This document shows, piece after piece, positions 28,648-37,601 of a DNA stretch of 64,000 nucleotides. Each line of letters opens with the position of its first letter. The stretch's first letter is position 1. A program made the translations under genes and the position numbers. Source of the stretch: Candidatus Lachnoclostridium stercoravium (GTDB lineage: Bacteria; Bacillota; Clostridia; Lachnospirales; Lachnospiraceae); assembly GCA_019118365.1 (NCBI GenBank), contig DWZA01000053.1:1-64000 (forward strand). Reading direction: 5' to 3'. The notes under the pieces were generated by a model. It worked only from the letters and a program-made list of their open reading frames with translations. It had not been told where the DNA came from and did not search any database.

Positions 28648-29039
28648 TGTTCCTCCACATCCATATCCACGCCGGCGATCTTGATATTTACATCCAGCAC
28701 CATCAGCCCTGTCATCGTCTCGATGGCAGTCTTCACTCTCTCCTGCACCTTTTCGCTCACATCCGGGATATTATAACCGTACCGGATATTTAAGGACAGG
28801 TCTACGGATACGTGTTCTTCTGTCACCTCTACTTTTACGCCCCTGGAAAGCTTCTTCATGCCCAGGCGGCTCACCCACTCGTTAGTGATATTTCCCGCCA
28901 TGGAAGCAACGCCCTCTACCTCTGTAGCGGCCAGCCCCGCGATGATTGCGATCACCTCGTCGGCGATCTTTACTTCTCCGAATTTTTCCTTTCTATCTTC
29001 CTGATCAACGCTTTTGTTCAATGTTTCTGCCATATTCAT
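28644..29039 (-). CDS. Asp23/Gls24 family protein (YqhY-like)
   Basis: VKIADEVIAIIAGLAATEVEGVASMAG... typical Asp23. Confidence 0.9.
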   Translation of the reverse strand: MNMAETLNKSVDQEDRKEKFGEVKIADEVIAIIAGLAATEVEGVASMAGNITNEWVSRLGMKKLSRGVKVEVTEEHVSVDLSLNIRYGYNIPDVSEKVQERVKTAIETMTGLMVLDVNIKIAGVDMDVEEQ

Positions 29040-29137
29040 TCCCTCCTGATCTTTCTGACTGCGAAATTTTACTACTTGCAGTATATCAAAAATCCCCCCT
29101 CTTTAAAAGGGGAGACATGGAAATTTATAAAACCCGT

Positions 29138-29292
29138 GTAACAGTTCAGCCGTGCGCCCGGATATATGGTAAAGAGCATTACAAGCTTGCTTGTAAAAGC
29201 GATTTGACATATATCCGGGCATAGGGATAACGTCCAGGGCTTCTTGTCAGCACATTCTGTGCTGGCAAGAAGACACACGGCTGAACTGTTAC
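29138..29292 (-). mobile_element. 155-nt palindromic element, family A copy 3
   Basis: GTAACAGTTCAGCCGTG ... CACGGCTGAACTGTTAC; same arms as copies 1, 2 and 4. Confidence 0.88.
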
Positions 29293-29302
29293 ACCCCGTC
29301 CC

Positions 29303-29345
29303 GCCGTGCGCCCGGATATATGATAAAGAGCTTATGCAAGCTTGC
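29303..29345 (-). repeat. truncated family A fragment directly after copy 3
   Basis: GCCGTGCGCCCGGATATATGATAAAGAGCTTATGCAAGCTTGC matches the start of copy 3. Confidence 0.75.
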
Positions 29346-29422
29346 CTTCCTGTCTTTGTTCCCTTATAATAAGCTAAAAGGCGCTGAATTACAGAGCCGC
29401 CACGATGAAAGGGAGGATGTTT

Positions 29423-30241
29423 ATGATCAGTCAAATATGGGCTGTTTATTGGAGCGCTACAGGAAATACAAAAAAGACTGCCTTGGCTATTGCCGGCCGG
29501 CTGGCCGAAGAGCTGAAATGTCACCTGGAGGCCTTAGACTTTACGCTTCCTGCAGACCGGCAGTCTCCCCTGTCTTTTCACAGCGGGGATCTTGTTCTGT
29601 TCGCCGTTCCCACCTATGCGGGGAAGGTTCCCAACAAAATTCTCCCCTACATTCAGGAAAACGTACATGGAAACGGCGCCCTGGCTGTTCCCGTAGTAAC
29701 TTTTGGAAACCGCAGTTTTGACAATTCCCTGGCAGAACTGGCTTTCTGGCTGGAAAAAAATGGCTTTCACCCCATTGCCGCCGGAGCCTTTGCAGGGCGT
29801 CACGCATTTACAGACAAATTGGCTTTTGGACGGCCAAACCAGGAAGATGAAGAAGAAATGAAGGATTTTGCTCAGAAAGCAGCCAGAAAGATAAAAGGAT
29901 CTTCCCAGATCCCAAAGGCTGTCTCTGTTCCAGGAGATCCGGATGCCCCTTACTATATTCCAAAGAGACTTGATGGACAGCCTGCAAAATTTCTGAAGTC
30001 CAGGCCTAAGACTGATAGGGACAGATGCATCCAGTGCAGGGCCTGCGCCAGATCATGTCCCATGGGAGCTATTGATGAGAACAATACTTCAGAAGTTCCA
30101 GGAACCTGTATTAAATGCCAGCGCTGTATCCGACTGTGCCCCAAAGGAGCAAAGTACTTTGACGATGAAGATTTTTTATCTCACGTAGCAATGCTGGAAA
30201 AGAATTTTACAGATAGGAAAGAAAATGAAATTTTCCTGTAA
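29423..30241 (+). CDS. EFR1-type flavodoxin domain + 2x[4Fe-4S] ferredoxin protein
   Basis: YWSATGNTKKTAL flavodoxin motif; CIQCRACARSCP and CIKCQRCIRLCP. Confidence 0.88.
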   Translation: MISQIWAVYWSATGNTKKTALAIAGRLAEELKCHLEALDFTLPADRQSPLSFHSGDLVLFAVPTYAGKVPNKILPYIQENVHGNGALAVPVVTFGNRSFDNSLAELAFWLEKNGFHPIAAGAFAGRHAFTDKLAFGRPNQEDEEEMKDFAQKAARKIKGSSQIPKAVSVPGDPDAPYYIPKRLDGQPAKFLKSRPKTDRDRCIQCRACARSCPMGAIDENNTSEVPGTCIKCQRCIRLCPKGAKYFDDEDFLSHVAMLEKNFTDRKENEIFL

Positions 30242-30315
30242 AAGCCCCCCTGTCAAATGCCGATGTGGACCCTCATACTTGCATATAGAGACACATCGGC
30301 ATTTGATATATCTGT

Positions 30316-30519
30316 TCATGAAGATACACTGGCGATGTAGCCATCAATATCCTCTACAATACAGCGGTCTCCCATGGTATGAAGAGACTCATAGTATTTC
30401 ATAAGGAAGCTATAGATATCATATCTGTCGAAAAGTCTTGCCGCCTCCTCGCCGGACAGCCCCTTAAAATAACGATACCTTTCCATACAATAGATCAAAA
30501 AATCTGTTTTTTTGCTCAT
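30316..30519 (-). CDS. DUF3791-like small protein
   Basis: FLIYCMERYRYFKGLSGEEAARLFDRYDIYSFLMKYYESLHTMG. Confidence 0.7.
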   Translation of the reverse strand: MSKKTDFLIYCMERYRYFKGLSGEEAARLFDRYDIYSFLMKYYESLHTMGDRCIVEDIDGYIASVSS

Positions 30520-30522
30520 AGA

Positions 30523-30762
30523 TCAAGCCTCCTCTGGATAGTCGTAAGAACCTGTCAAAAGCTCATCTTGGTACATCGTATACAAAGTCATTGGTCCATA
30601 ATGCCACAGCTTTGTTTTTTCGTCTGAAAGCTCTTTATAAAGTTTCGATTGATAAAAACGAAATATTGCTGTTTTCTCATCAATATTACTATTTTTTGTA
30701 ATTATCTCAATGATCGGCGGGACAATGATCGCCAACATTGCGCTAAACTGATGTTCATTCAC
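30523..30762 (-). CDS. small partner protein of the DUF3990/DUF3791 locus
   Basis: Complete ORF with GGGAGG RBS, between DUF3791-like ORF and DUF3990 remnant. Confidence 0.6.
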   Translation of the reverse strand: MNEHQFSAMLAIIVPPIIEIITKNSNIDEKTAIFRFYQSKLYKELSDEKTKLWHYGPMTLYTMYQDELLTGSYDYPEEA

Positions 30763-30770
30763 AGCAATTC

Positions 30771-30961
30771 CCTCCCTTCGAATATCATACTGTTTATCCT
30801 TATATGTCCCCTGGCGGTTAGCTGCTACAAAATCCAGCCAATTTTCATCAGGGATATCAAATCGAAGCAGGGTACACTGTTGAAAAGCCAGTTTCTCATC
30901 GATTCTGCTTAATAAGTTTTGGCTGTTCTACGGTCACATTACTTCCGTGATACACGATCAT
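30771..30961 (-). pseudogene. DUF3990 gene remnant with internal and C-terminal deletions
   Basis: MIVYHGSNVTVEQPKLIKQNR then stop; +1 frame continues DEKLAFQQCTLLRFDIPDENWLDFVAANRQGTYKDKQYDI. Confidence 0.7.
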
Positions 30962-31133
30962 TTCCAAACTCCTCCTACCTGCTGTGATTTATTCCAGAAA
31001 TATTATTCTTTACGTATAATTTTACTCTAACGGAGCCGGAAAATCAATGCGCCTCGCAATTATGTAAAAAGCCAGGGGTATCTGTAATTTTCCCAGATAC
31101 CCCTGGCCTGTCCCGGAGCAGAAGCGCAGCCTT

Positions 31134-31568
31134 TTACGCTGTCTTGCTTTTGCTCCAGCCCATGCAGTACTCTTCTTCTCCCGCAGCTTCGTCCCTGCCT
31201 TCCGACAGGATCGCAAAGCCTTCTCTCTGGTAGAATCTTACTGCTCTTATATTCTTTTTATAGACATTCAGTTTCAGGGTTTCCTTTCTCTCCTTCAGAA
31301 AAGCCATAAGCTCCTTTCCGATCCCGCCGGACTGAGCCTCTCCGCATACAAAGATCCCTGCGATATAGTCTCCATATAATCCTGCAAAACCGAAGATCCG
31401 CGCCTTTTCCTCCCAGACATACACCTCCGCCTGAAGCAGCATCTGCTTTACCTCTTCGAAGTTATCCTGCCAGTAGCTGGCAGGGATAAAGTCGTGAGCT
31501 TTCTGGTTCGTGTCCAGCCAGATATCGGCTACCCTGTCTATATCTGTTTTTCTCATTTTCCGGATCAT
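31134..31568 (-). CDS. GNAT N-acetyltransferase
   Basis: MIRKMRKTDIDRVADIWL, AQSGGIGKELMAFLKE, NIRAVRFYQREGF. Confidence 0.88.
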   Translation of the reverse strand: MIRKMRKTDIDRVADIWLDTNQKAHDFIPASYWQDNFEEVKQMLLQAEVYVWEEKARIFGFAGLYGDYIAGIFVCGEAQSGGIGKELMAFLKERKETLKLNVYKKNIRAVRFYQREGFAILSEGRDEAAGEEEYCMGWSKSKTA

Positions 31569-31577
31569 TTTTAAACG

Positions 31578-33986
31578 TTATTTTCTCAGTTCTTCCGTAA
31601 ATTTCCGGATATTAGAAGCGTTTACGAACTTCCGGATCTCTCCGTTCTTTACCCACACCAAAGTCGGCGCCTGCATGATGCCGTACCGGCTGGACAGGTC
31701 CGGATTTTCTTCCGCATCCACTACTTCGTAATCCACATCCTTCAAAAATTCTTTGGCGATCTTGCAGTTAGGGCAGGTCTTTGTAGTAAAGAGATACATG
31801 CCTGTCTCCGCTTCTTCCCCGGTCTTTCCAGACAGGATCTTCTCCGGAGAGGTCTTCTCCGCCGCCGCTTCTACAGCCTCTTTTACCATATCGCCGATCT
31901 CCTCCGGCTTCCAGCTGGAATGGGCCACGTCATAGGTAACGCGGTTTTTGTACTCTGCAGTCTTGCCTGCGTTCCAGTTCTTAACCGGACGGTAGTAGCC
32001 GGTGATACGGCTGTAGACTTCCGCCTCTTTGCCGCAGATCGGGCAGGTAAAATGCTCGCCGGACAGATATCCGTGATCCTTACAGATAGAATAGGTGGGG
32101 GACATGGTATAATACGGCAGCTTGTAATTTTCCGCAATAGTCTTTACCAGCTTTGCCGCCGCTTTCCAGTCAGGCAGCTTCTCTCCCAGGAACGCATGGA
32201 ATACGGTTCCGGAGGTGTAAAGGGTCTGAAGCTCATCCTGGATATCCAGGGCGTCAAAGATATCCGCTGTATATCCTACCGGAAGGTGGGAGCTGTTGGT
32301 ATAATATGGAGTCCCGCCCTCGGAGGCCGTCTTGATATCCGGATATTTTTCCACATCGTGCTTTGCCAGACGGTATGCTGTGGACTCTGCCGGAGTCGCT
32401 TCCAGGTTGTATAAGTCGCCGTACTCTTCCTGATAATCGGAAAGGCGCTCTCTCATATGGTTCAGGACGTTCTTCGTAAATTCCTGCGTTTCTTTGTGGG
32501 TCATGTCCTTCTGGAGCCATCTCGCGTTTAAGCCGGCTTCGTTCATTCCTACCAGGCCGATGGTGGAGAAATGATTCTCGAAAGTGCCCAGGTAGCGTTT
32601 TGTATAAGGATACAGGCCGCCGTCCAGAAGCTTTGTGATAACTTCTCTCTTTACCTTCAATGAACGGGCCGCAATATCCATCATGTGATCCAGACGTTCA
32701 TAAAATTCTTTCTCGTTCTTGGAAAGGTAAGCGATCCTCGGCATATTGATCGTAACAACGCCGATGGAGCCTGTGCTTTCGCCGGATCCGAAGAACCCGC
32801 CCGTCTTCTTTCTCAGTTCCCTCAGATCCAGACGGAGACGGCAGCACATGCTGCGCACATCGCTGGGCTTCATATCGCTGTTGATATAATTGGAGAAATA
32901 CGGCGTTCCGTACTTGGCTGTCATTTCAAAGAGAAGGCGGTTATTTTCTGTGTCGGACCAGTCAAAGTCCCTGGTGATGGAATAGGTAGGGATCGGATAC
33001 TGGAAGCCGCGGCCGTTGGCGTCGCCCTCGATCATCGTTTCGATGAACGCCTTATTGACCATATCCATCTCTTTCTTGCAGTCTTTGTACTTAAAGTCCA
33101 TCTCTTTGCCGCCCACGATGGCGTTCATCTCCGCCATATCGTCCGGCACGGTCCAGTCCAAGGTAATGTTGGAAAACGGCGCCTGCGTGCCCCAGCGGCT
33201 CGGCGTATTGACGCCGTATATAAAGGATTCGATGCACTTTTTCACTTCCGGGTAGGACAGGTTGTCCGCCTTCACAAAAGGTGCAAGGTATGTATCAAAA
33301 GAAGAAAACGCCTGAGCTCCCGCCCACTCGTTCTGCATAATACCGAGGAAATTCACCATCTGGTTGCAGAGCACGGAAAGATGCTTTGCCGGCGAGGACG
33401 TGATCTTTCCTGGGATGCCGCCCAGCCCCTCTAAAAGAAGCTGCTTTAAGGACCATCCTGCGCAGTAGCCCGTAAGCATGGACAGGTCGTGGAGATGGAT
33501 ATCCGCGTTCCTGTGGGCGTCCGCGATCTCCTGGTCGTAGATCTCCGACAGCCAGTAGTTCGCCGTAACAGCTCCGGAATTGCTTAAGATCAGGCCTCCT
33601 ACGGAATAAGTCACGGTGGAATTTTCCTTCACGCGCCAGTCCTCTACCTTTACATAGCTGTTTACCACATCCTTATAGTCCAGGATGGTATTCTTCATGT
33701 TGCGGATCTTTTCCCGCTGCTTGCGGTAAAGGATATATGCCTTCGCTACCTCTGTGTAGCCGGTCTGCTCCAGAACGTGCTCCACGCTGTCCTGGATCTC
33801 TTCTACGGAGATACGCCCTTCTTTCATCTTGTCCTGAAAATCAGCAGTTACTCTCAGAGACAAAAGCTCCAGGATCTCATGGTTGAACTCCTTTCCCGTA
33901 GCTTTAAATGCCTTCTTGATCGCCTCTGTGATCTTATTCAGGCTGAACTCCGCGATCTCTCCGTCGCGCTTGATGACGCTGATCAT
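31578..33986 (-). CDS. nrdD: anaerobic ribonucleoside-triphosphate reductase (class III) with C-terminal redoxin domain
   Basis: ATP-cone N-terminus, SRITGYYRPV glycyl-radical region, FTCPICG Zn Cys, C-terminal TTKTCPNCKIAKEFL...QAPTLVWV. Confidence 0.9.
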   Translation of the reverse strand: MISVIKRDGEIAEFSLNKITEAIKKAFKATGKEFNHEILELLSLRVTADFQDKMKEGRISVEEIQDSVEHVLEQTGYTEVAKAYILYRKQREKIRNMKNTILDYKDVVNSYVKVEDWRVKENSTVTYSVGGLILSNSGAVTANYWLSEIYDQEIADAHRNADIHLHDLSMLTGYCAGWSLKQLLLEGLGGIPGKITSSPAKHLSVLCNQMVNFLGIMQNEWAGAQAFSSFDTYLAPFVKADNLSYPEVKKCIESFIYGVNTPSRWGTQAPFSNITLDWTVPDDMAEMNAIVGGKEMDFKYKDCKKEMDMVNKAFIETMIEGDANGRGFQYPIPTYSITRDFDWSDTENNRLLFEMTAKYGTPYFSNYINSDMKPSDVRSMCCRLRLDLRELRKKTGGFFGSGESTGSIGVVTINMPRIAYLSKNEKEFYERLDHMMDIAARSLKVKREVITKLLDGGLYPYTKRYLGTFENHFSTIGLVGMNEAGLNARWLQKDMTHKETQEFTKNVLNHMRERLSDYQEEYGDLYNLEATPAESTAYRLAKHDVEKYPDIKTASEGGTPYYTNSSHLPVGYTADIFDALDIQDELQTLYTSGTVFHAFLGEKLPDWKAAAKLVKTIAENYKLPYYTMSPTYSICKDHGYLSGEHFTCPICGKEAEVYSRITGYYRPVKNWNAGKTAEYKNRVTYDVAHSSWKPEEIGDMVKEAVEAAAEKTSPEKILSGKTGEEAETGMYLFTTKTCPNCKIAKEFLKDVDYEVVDAEENPDLSSRYGIMQAPTLVWVKNGEIRKFVNASNIRKFTEELRK

Positions 33987-34109
33987 AATATGTAGTACCC
34001 CTTTCTCCTTGCAGTCCGCAGCCCGCCTTAAGCTGCCGCTGTATATTTCTTTATAAACGGTTCATGCCGCCGGAAGCGGCGGCACAATGCATTAAGAATC
34101 GTAATGCCT

Positions 34110-34138
34110 ATTATAGCAGACTCTTACAAAAAACACAA
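34110..34138 (-). promoter_or_regulatory. sigma-A-type promoter of nrdD overlapped by NrdR-like box
   Basis: Minus strand TTGTGT (34138-34133) -17- TATAAT (34115-34110). Confidence 0.6.
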
Positions 34139-34178
34139 TATCTAGATGGTTTTTTATTTTTCCACCAGATATTGTGTT
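34131..34178 (-). terminator. Rho-independent terminator after hflX, arms resembling NrdR boxes
   Basis: Minus strand ACACAATATCTGG...CTAGATATTGTGTTTTTT. Confidence 0.65.
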
Positions 34179-34245
34179 CTTATTAAATTTTCTTATAAGA
34201 TTATAATTGTTTGCAAACTTCCTGTTTCGACAGGCAGCTTCTTTT

Positions 34246-35499
34246 TTATGAAGGGAGGACAGACGTGAACAACTCTGCCGGAACATAAGCTTTTATGGCG
34301 ATTCCTTCCTCTGTGTACTCCTCTGAGAGAAGTTCGCCATATTTTCGAATTAACTGAATTTTTCCTGCATCTTTGTAATCATACACCTGCTCCAGATAGA
34401 CTTTCCTGCTCCTTAAGATCGTCTCAAGAAGATCAGTCAGCTCTTCAAGCCCCTGTCCGGTCTTTGCGGAGATCTTCACCTGATAGTCGGAAGAAAGGTC
34501 TTTCAGGATCCGGTCCGTCCCCGCCGCGTCGATCTTGTTGAAAACAGTAATGATCTCTTTATTTTCTACTCCCAGCTGTTTTAAAGTGTCGTATACCACG
34601 TACATCTGCATATCCATCTGGGGATTGGAACAATCCACCACATGGAGGATGATATCCGCGTATTTCGCCTCTTCCAGGGTGCTCTTAAACGCCTCGATCA
34701 GGTGATGAGGAAGCTTGCGGATAAATCCGACCGTATCTGTCAGGAGGATCTCCTGGCCCCCTGGAAGTTTTAAATTCCGGGTAGTGGGATCCAGAGTGGC
34801 GAACAGCTTGTCCTCCGCCAGGACTCCTGTGCCTGTGAGCTTGTTTAAAAGCGTGGATTTTCCCGCGTTGGTATAGCCTACGATAGCAGCCACGGTCACA
34901 TGGTTTTTGCTCCGCTTCTGCCTTGCCGTCTCCCTGTGGCGCTTTACATCCTCCAGTTCTGCTTTCAGCTGTCCGATGCGGTCATGGATCCGCCTGCGGT
35001 CTACCTCCAGCTTCGTCTCGCCGGGACCTCTCGTTCCAATCCCGCCGCCCAGACGGGAGAGAGAGCTGCGAAGGCCTACCAGCCTGGCCGCCCGGTACTT
35101 AAGCTGGGCCAGTTCCACCTGGATCTTTCCTTCTTTTGTGCTGGCGTGTTTTGCGAAAATATCCAGGATCACCATGGTCCTGTCCATCACCTTTGTCTCC
35201 AGCGCCTCTTCCAGATTGCGCATCTGGGCAGGGGAAAGCTCGTCGTCGCAGATCACTCCTGTGGCGCCCAGCTCTTCGATCCGCTCCCGTACCTCCTCGA
35301 TCTTTCCCTTTCCCAGATAAGTTCCCGGATGAACGCTTTCCCTGTTCTGTATGATCTTTTCCAGGGTGGCTGCCCCGGCCGTGTCCGCCAGCTCCTCCAG
35401 CTCGTCTAAGGACGCTTCCGTATCGTCTCCCTCCCTGGTGCTGACCCCCACCAGGATCACCCGTTCTTCTATTTCCCTGATCTCTATTGTCTCTGCCAT
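34246..35499 (-). CDS. hflX: GTPase HflX
   Basis: GYTNAGKSTLLNKLTG, DTVGFIRKLPHHLIEAFKSTLEEA. Confidence 0.94.
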   Translation of the reverse strand: MAETIEIREIEERVILVGVSTREGDDTEASLDELEELADTAGAATLEKIIQNRESVHPGTYLGKGKIEEVRERIEELGATGVICDDELSPAQMRNLEEALETKVMDRTMVILDIFAKHASTKEGKIQVELAQLKYRAARLVGLRSSLSRLGGGIGTRGPGETKLEVDRRRIHDRIGQLKAELEDVKRHRETARQKRSKNHVTVAAIVGYTNAGKSTLLNKLTGTGVLAEDKLFATLDPTTRNLKLPGGQEILLTDTVGFIRKLPHHLIEAFKSTLEEAKYADIILHVVDCSNPQMDMQMYVVYDTLKQLGVENKEIITVFNKIDAAGTDRILKDLSSDYQVKISAKTGQGLEELTDLLETILRSRKVYLEQVYDYKDAGKIQLIRKYGELLSEEYTEEGIAIKAYVPAELFTSVLPS

Positions 35500-35511
35500 G
35501 AAACCGCCTTT

Positions 35512-36297
35512 CTATCTGGTGCTTAAAAATATTATTTCCTTCTGCGCCGCCTCGTCTGGCCCGTAGGCCGCCTCATACGCCTGGAAAAGCTCCAGCGCCT
35601 TCTCATACTGGCTCATATACTCATAGGCGGCCGCCTGGTTGAACAGAAGATCCGCCATGACCGCCTCGTCTCCTGTGGCTATGCCCTTTTCCAGAAATGA
35701 AAGCGCCTCTTCATAATTTCCGCTTTCCATCAGGGACACTGCCAGAGCGTTGAGCACCTGGGCAGAGCCTCCTCCGACCCCCTCTTCCAGGGCTTTTTCA
35801 TAAAGCTGGGATGCCCGGTCCGTCTGCCCCGCCTCTTCCAGAGCCTTGCCTACAGCTAAAAGAGCGTCTTCCCTGCCGAAAACATCCCGATCCATCTGGA
35901 TATCCATGGCCGCTGCGGCCTCATAATCTGCCAAAGCCTGGTCTATCTTGCCTTCTCCTGCCTTGGATATGCTCCTGGAATAGAGATATTCCGGCTGTTC
36001 CCCGTCTACTTCGATCAGGATATCCCAGGTATGGGAAGCAGCCGCGCAGTCTCCGGCTTTATATTCCGCCTCCGCCCGGTATTTTAAAATATCCAGTTCC
36101 ATCTCCCCGACCCTTCCGTTTCCTTCCTGAAGAGCCATGTCGAAGGTGGAGATCGCTCCTTCGTAATCTCCCCCGTCCAGCTGCTGGATCGCTGTCATCC
36201 TCAGTTCTGCTTCTTCTTTCCTGCTCCCGCAGGAAACCGTCAATACTGCAGCCGCGCCTATAGCTGCGGCTGCCAGAAGTTTTCCGCTCTTTTTCAC
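35512..36297 (-). CDS. TPR-repeat lipoprotein
   Basis: Signal with AVLTVSCGS lipobox-like Cys; repeated TPR pattern. Confidence 0.75.
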   Translation of the reverse strand: MKKSGKLLAAAAIGAAAVLTVSCGSRKEEAELRMTAIQQLDGGDYEGAISTFDMALQEGNGRVGEMELDILKYRAEAEYKAGDCAAASHTWDILIEVDGEQPEYLYSRSISKAGEGKIDQALADYEAAAAMDIQMDRDVFGREDALLAVGKALEEAGQTDRASQLYEKALEEGVGGGSAQVLNALAVSLMESGNYEEALSFLEKGIATGDEAVMADLLFNQAAAYEYMSQYEKALELFQAYEAAYGPDEAAQKEIIFLSTR

Positions 36298-36338
36298 CCT
36301 TTTGCCTCCCGCTTTTACTTGCAGCGCCGTTTCCTCTC

Positions 36339-36854
36339 CTATTGCTTCGTCGTGCTGCCGAAGCCGCCGTTTCTCACTCCGTCCGCCTCGTCGTCTTCGG
36401 TGATGCCGTATTCCAGAAAAATGCCCTGGGCGATCCCTGTGCCTGCGGCCAGCTCTACCGTTTTTCCCTCTTTGCTGTCATTGGTCATCTTGATCTGGAT
36501 ATGTCCTTCATTGTCCGAATTATAATAATCGCTGTCAATGATCCCCACAGTGTTGTTCAGCTGCAGGCGGAACTTGAATCCCAGCCCACTTCTTGGATAT
36601 ATCTTCAGCACCCAGCCTTCTTCCATCCTGGCGCGGATGCCGGTAGGGATCTTGATCCCTTCGCCTGGCTTTAAGGAAAATCCTGCCGGCGTGTAAAAAT
36701 CATAGCCTGCGGATCCGGAAGTAGCCCGCTTTGGCAGTTTGATCTCCTCATAGATTGTTTCCATATCCTTCTCTGAACACTCCGGAAATGTATCCGCCCA
36801 GTCCTTTTTAAACTGCTCCAGACTGACTTTTTCAAATTTTGCGATCCTTTTCAT
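36339..36854 (-). CDS. dut: dUTPase family protein
   Basis: GSAGYDFYTP, YPRSGLGFKF, NTVGIIDSDYYN, C-terminal GGFGSTTK. Confidence 0.85.
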   Translation of the reverse strand: MKRIAKFEKVSLEQFKKDWADTFPECSEKDMETIYEEIKLPKRATSGSAGYDFYTPAGFSLKPGEGIKIPTGIRARMEEGWVLKIYPRSGLGFKFRLQLNNTVGIIDSDYYNSDNEGHIQIKMTNDSKEGKTVELAAGTGIAQGIFLEYGITEDDEADGVRNGGFGSTTKQ

Positions 36855-36866
36855 ATATATTCTCCT

Positions 36867-37373
36867 TTATGGCTGTTTTTCATCTTCTTCATGGAGTACG
36901 ATCCTGTTCCCTGCCAGAGTGGCCTTTACGTCGATTACCCGCTGGTTTGCGCTCCCTTTCCAGTGGAGCTTCGTATCTTTCAGCTCTTCTATAAATTCTC
37001 CGTCCACCACTACGTCTGCTTTCCGCACATAGTCCAGGCCGCAGATCTCTTCCCACTGGTATCCGGTGTAGATCCAGATGGTCTTATCTGGGAAACGGCT
37101 TCGTATCTCTTCGATCAGTTTTCCCGTCTCTTCTCTGTTTTCCAGGTGGAGCGGATCGCCTCCGCTGAAAGTGATCCCGGCGATATAAGGCTTTTCCAGC
37201 TCTGTGAAGATCTCTTCCCTGGCAGCCTCGTCAAATGGGATCCCGCCGCAGATATCCCACGTCACAGGATTATGGCAGCCTTTGCAGCCGTGGGAGCAGC
37301 CTGCCACCCATAAGACCACCCGCAGCCCGTCTCCATTGAGCATATCGTCTTTTGTGATGTTGTGATAACGCAT
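36867..37373 (-). CDS. nrdG: anaerobic ribonucleotide reductase-activating protein
   Basis: CSHGCKGCHNPVTWD radical SAM motif; ITFSGGDPLH. Confidence 0.93.
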   Translation of the reverse strand: MRYHNITKDDMLNGDGLRVVLWVAGCSHGCKGCHNPVTWDICGGIPFDEAAREEIFTELEKPYIAGITFSGGDPLHLENREETGKLIEEIRSRFPDKTIWIYTGYQWEEICGLDYVRKADVVVDGEFIEELKDTKLHWKGSANQRVIDVKATLAGNRIVLHEEDEKQP

Positions 37374-37449
37374 CTTTATCCTGAATCCTTCCTCTATAGT
37401 AACGCTTCGCTTAACGCCTGCTCATGCACAATGGCGCAATGGTGCCCCT

Positions 37450-37593
37450 GTTCAGAACGGCATATCTTCTTGTCCGGCCTTTGGCCGGAACAAGAAGCAT
37501 CGGATGGTCATCCGATGGGAAAACAGGGACATGAGCATGCTTATAAGCAAGCTTAACGCCTGCTCATGTCCCTGTTTTCCCGCCGTTCTGAAC
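37450..37593 (+). mobile_element. family B palindromic element copy 2 with diverged ends
   Basis: TTCAGAACGGC/GCCGTTCTGAA, CTTCTTGTCCGGCC/GGCCGGAACAAGAAG, ATCGGATGGTCATCCGAT, GGGAAAACAGGGACATGAGCA../..TGCTCATGTCCCTGTTTTCCC. Confidence 0.85.
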
Positions 37594-37601
37594 TTAATTC
37601 G

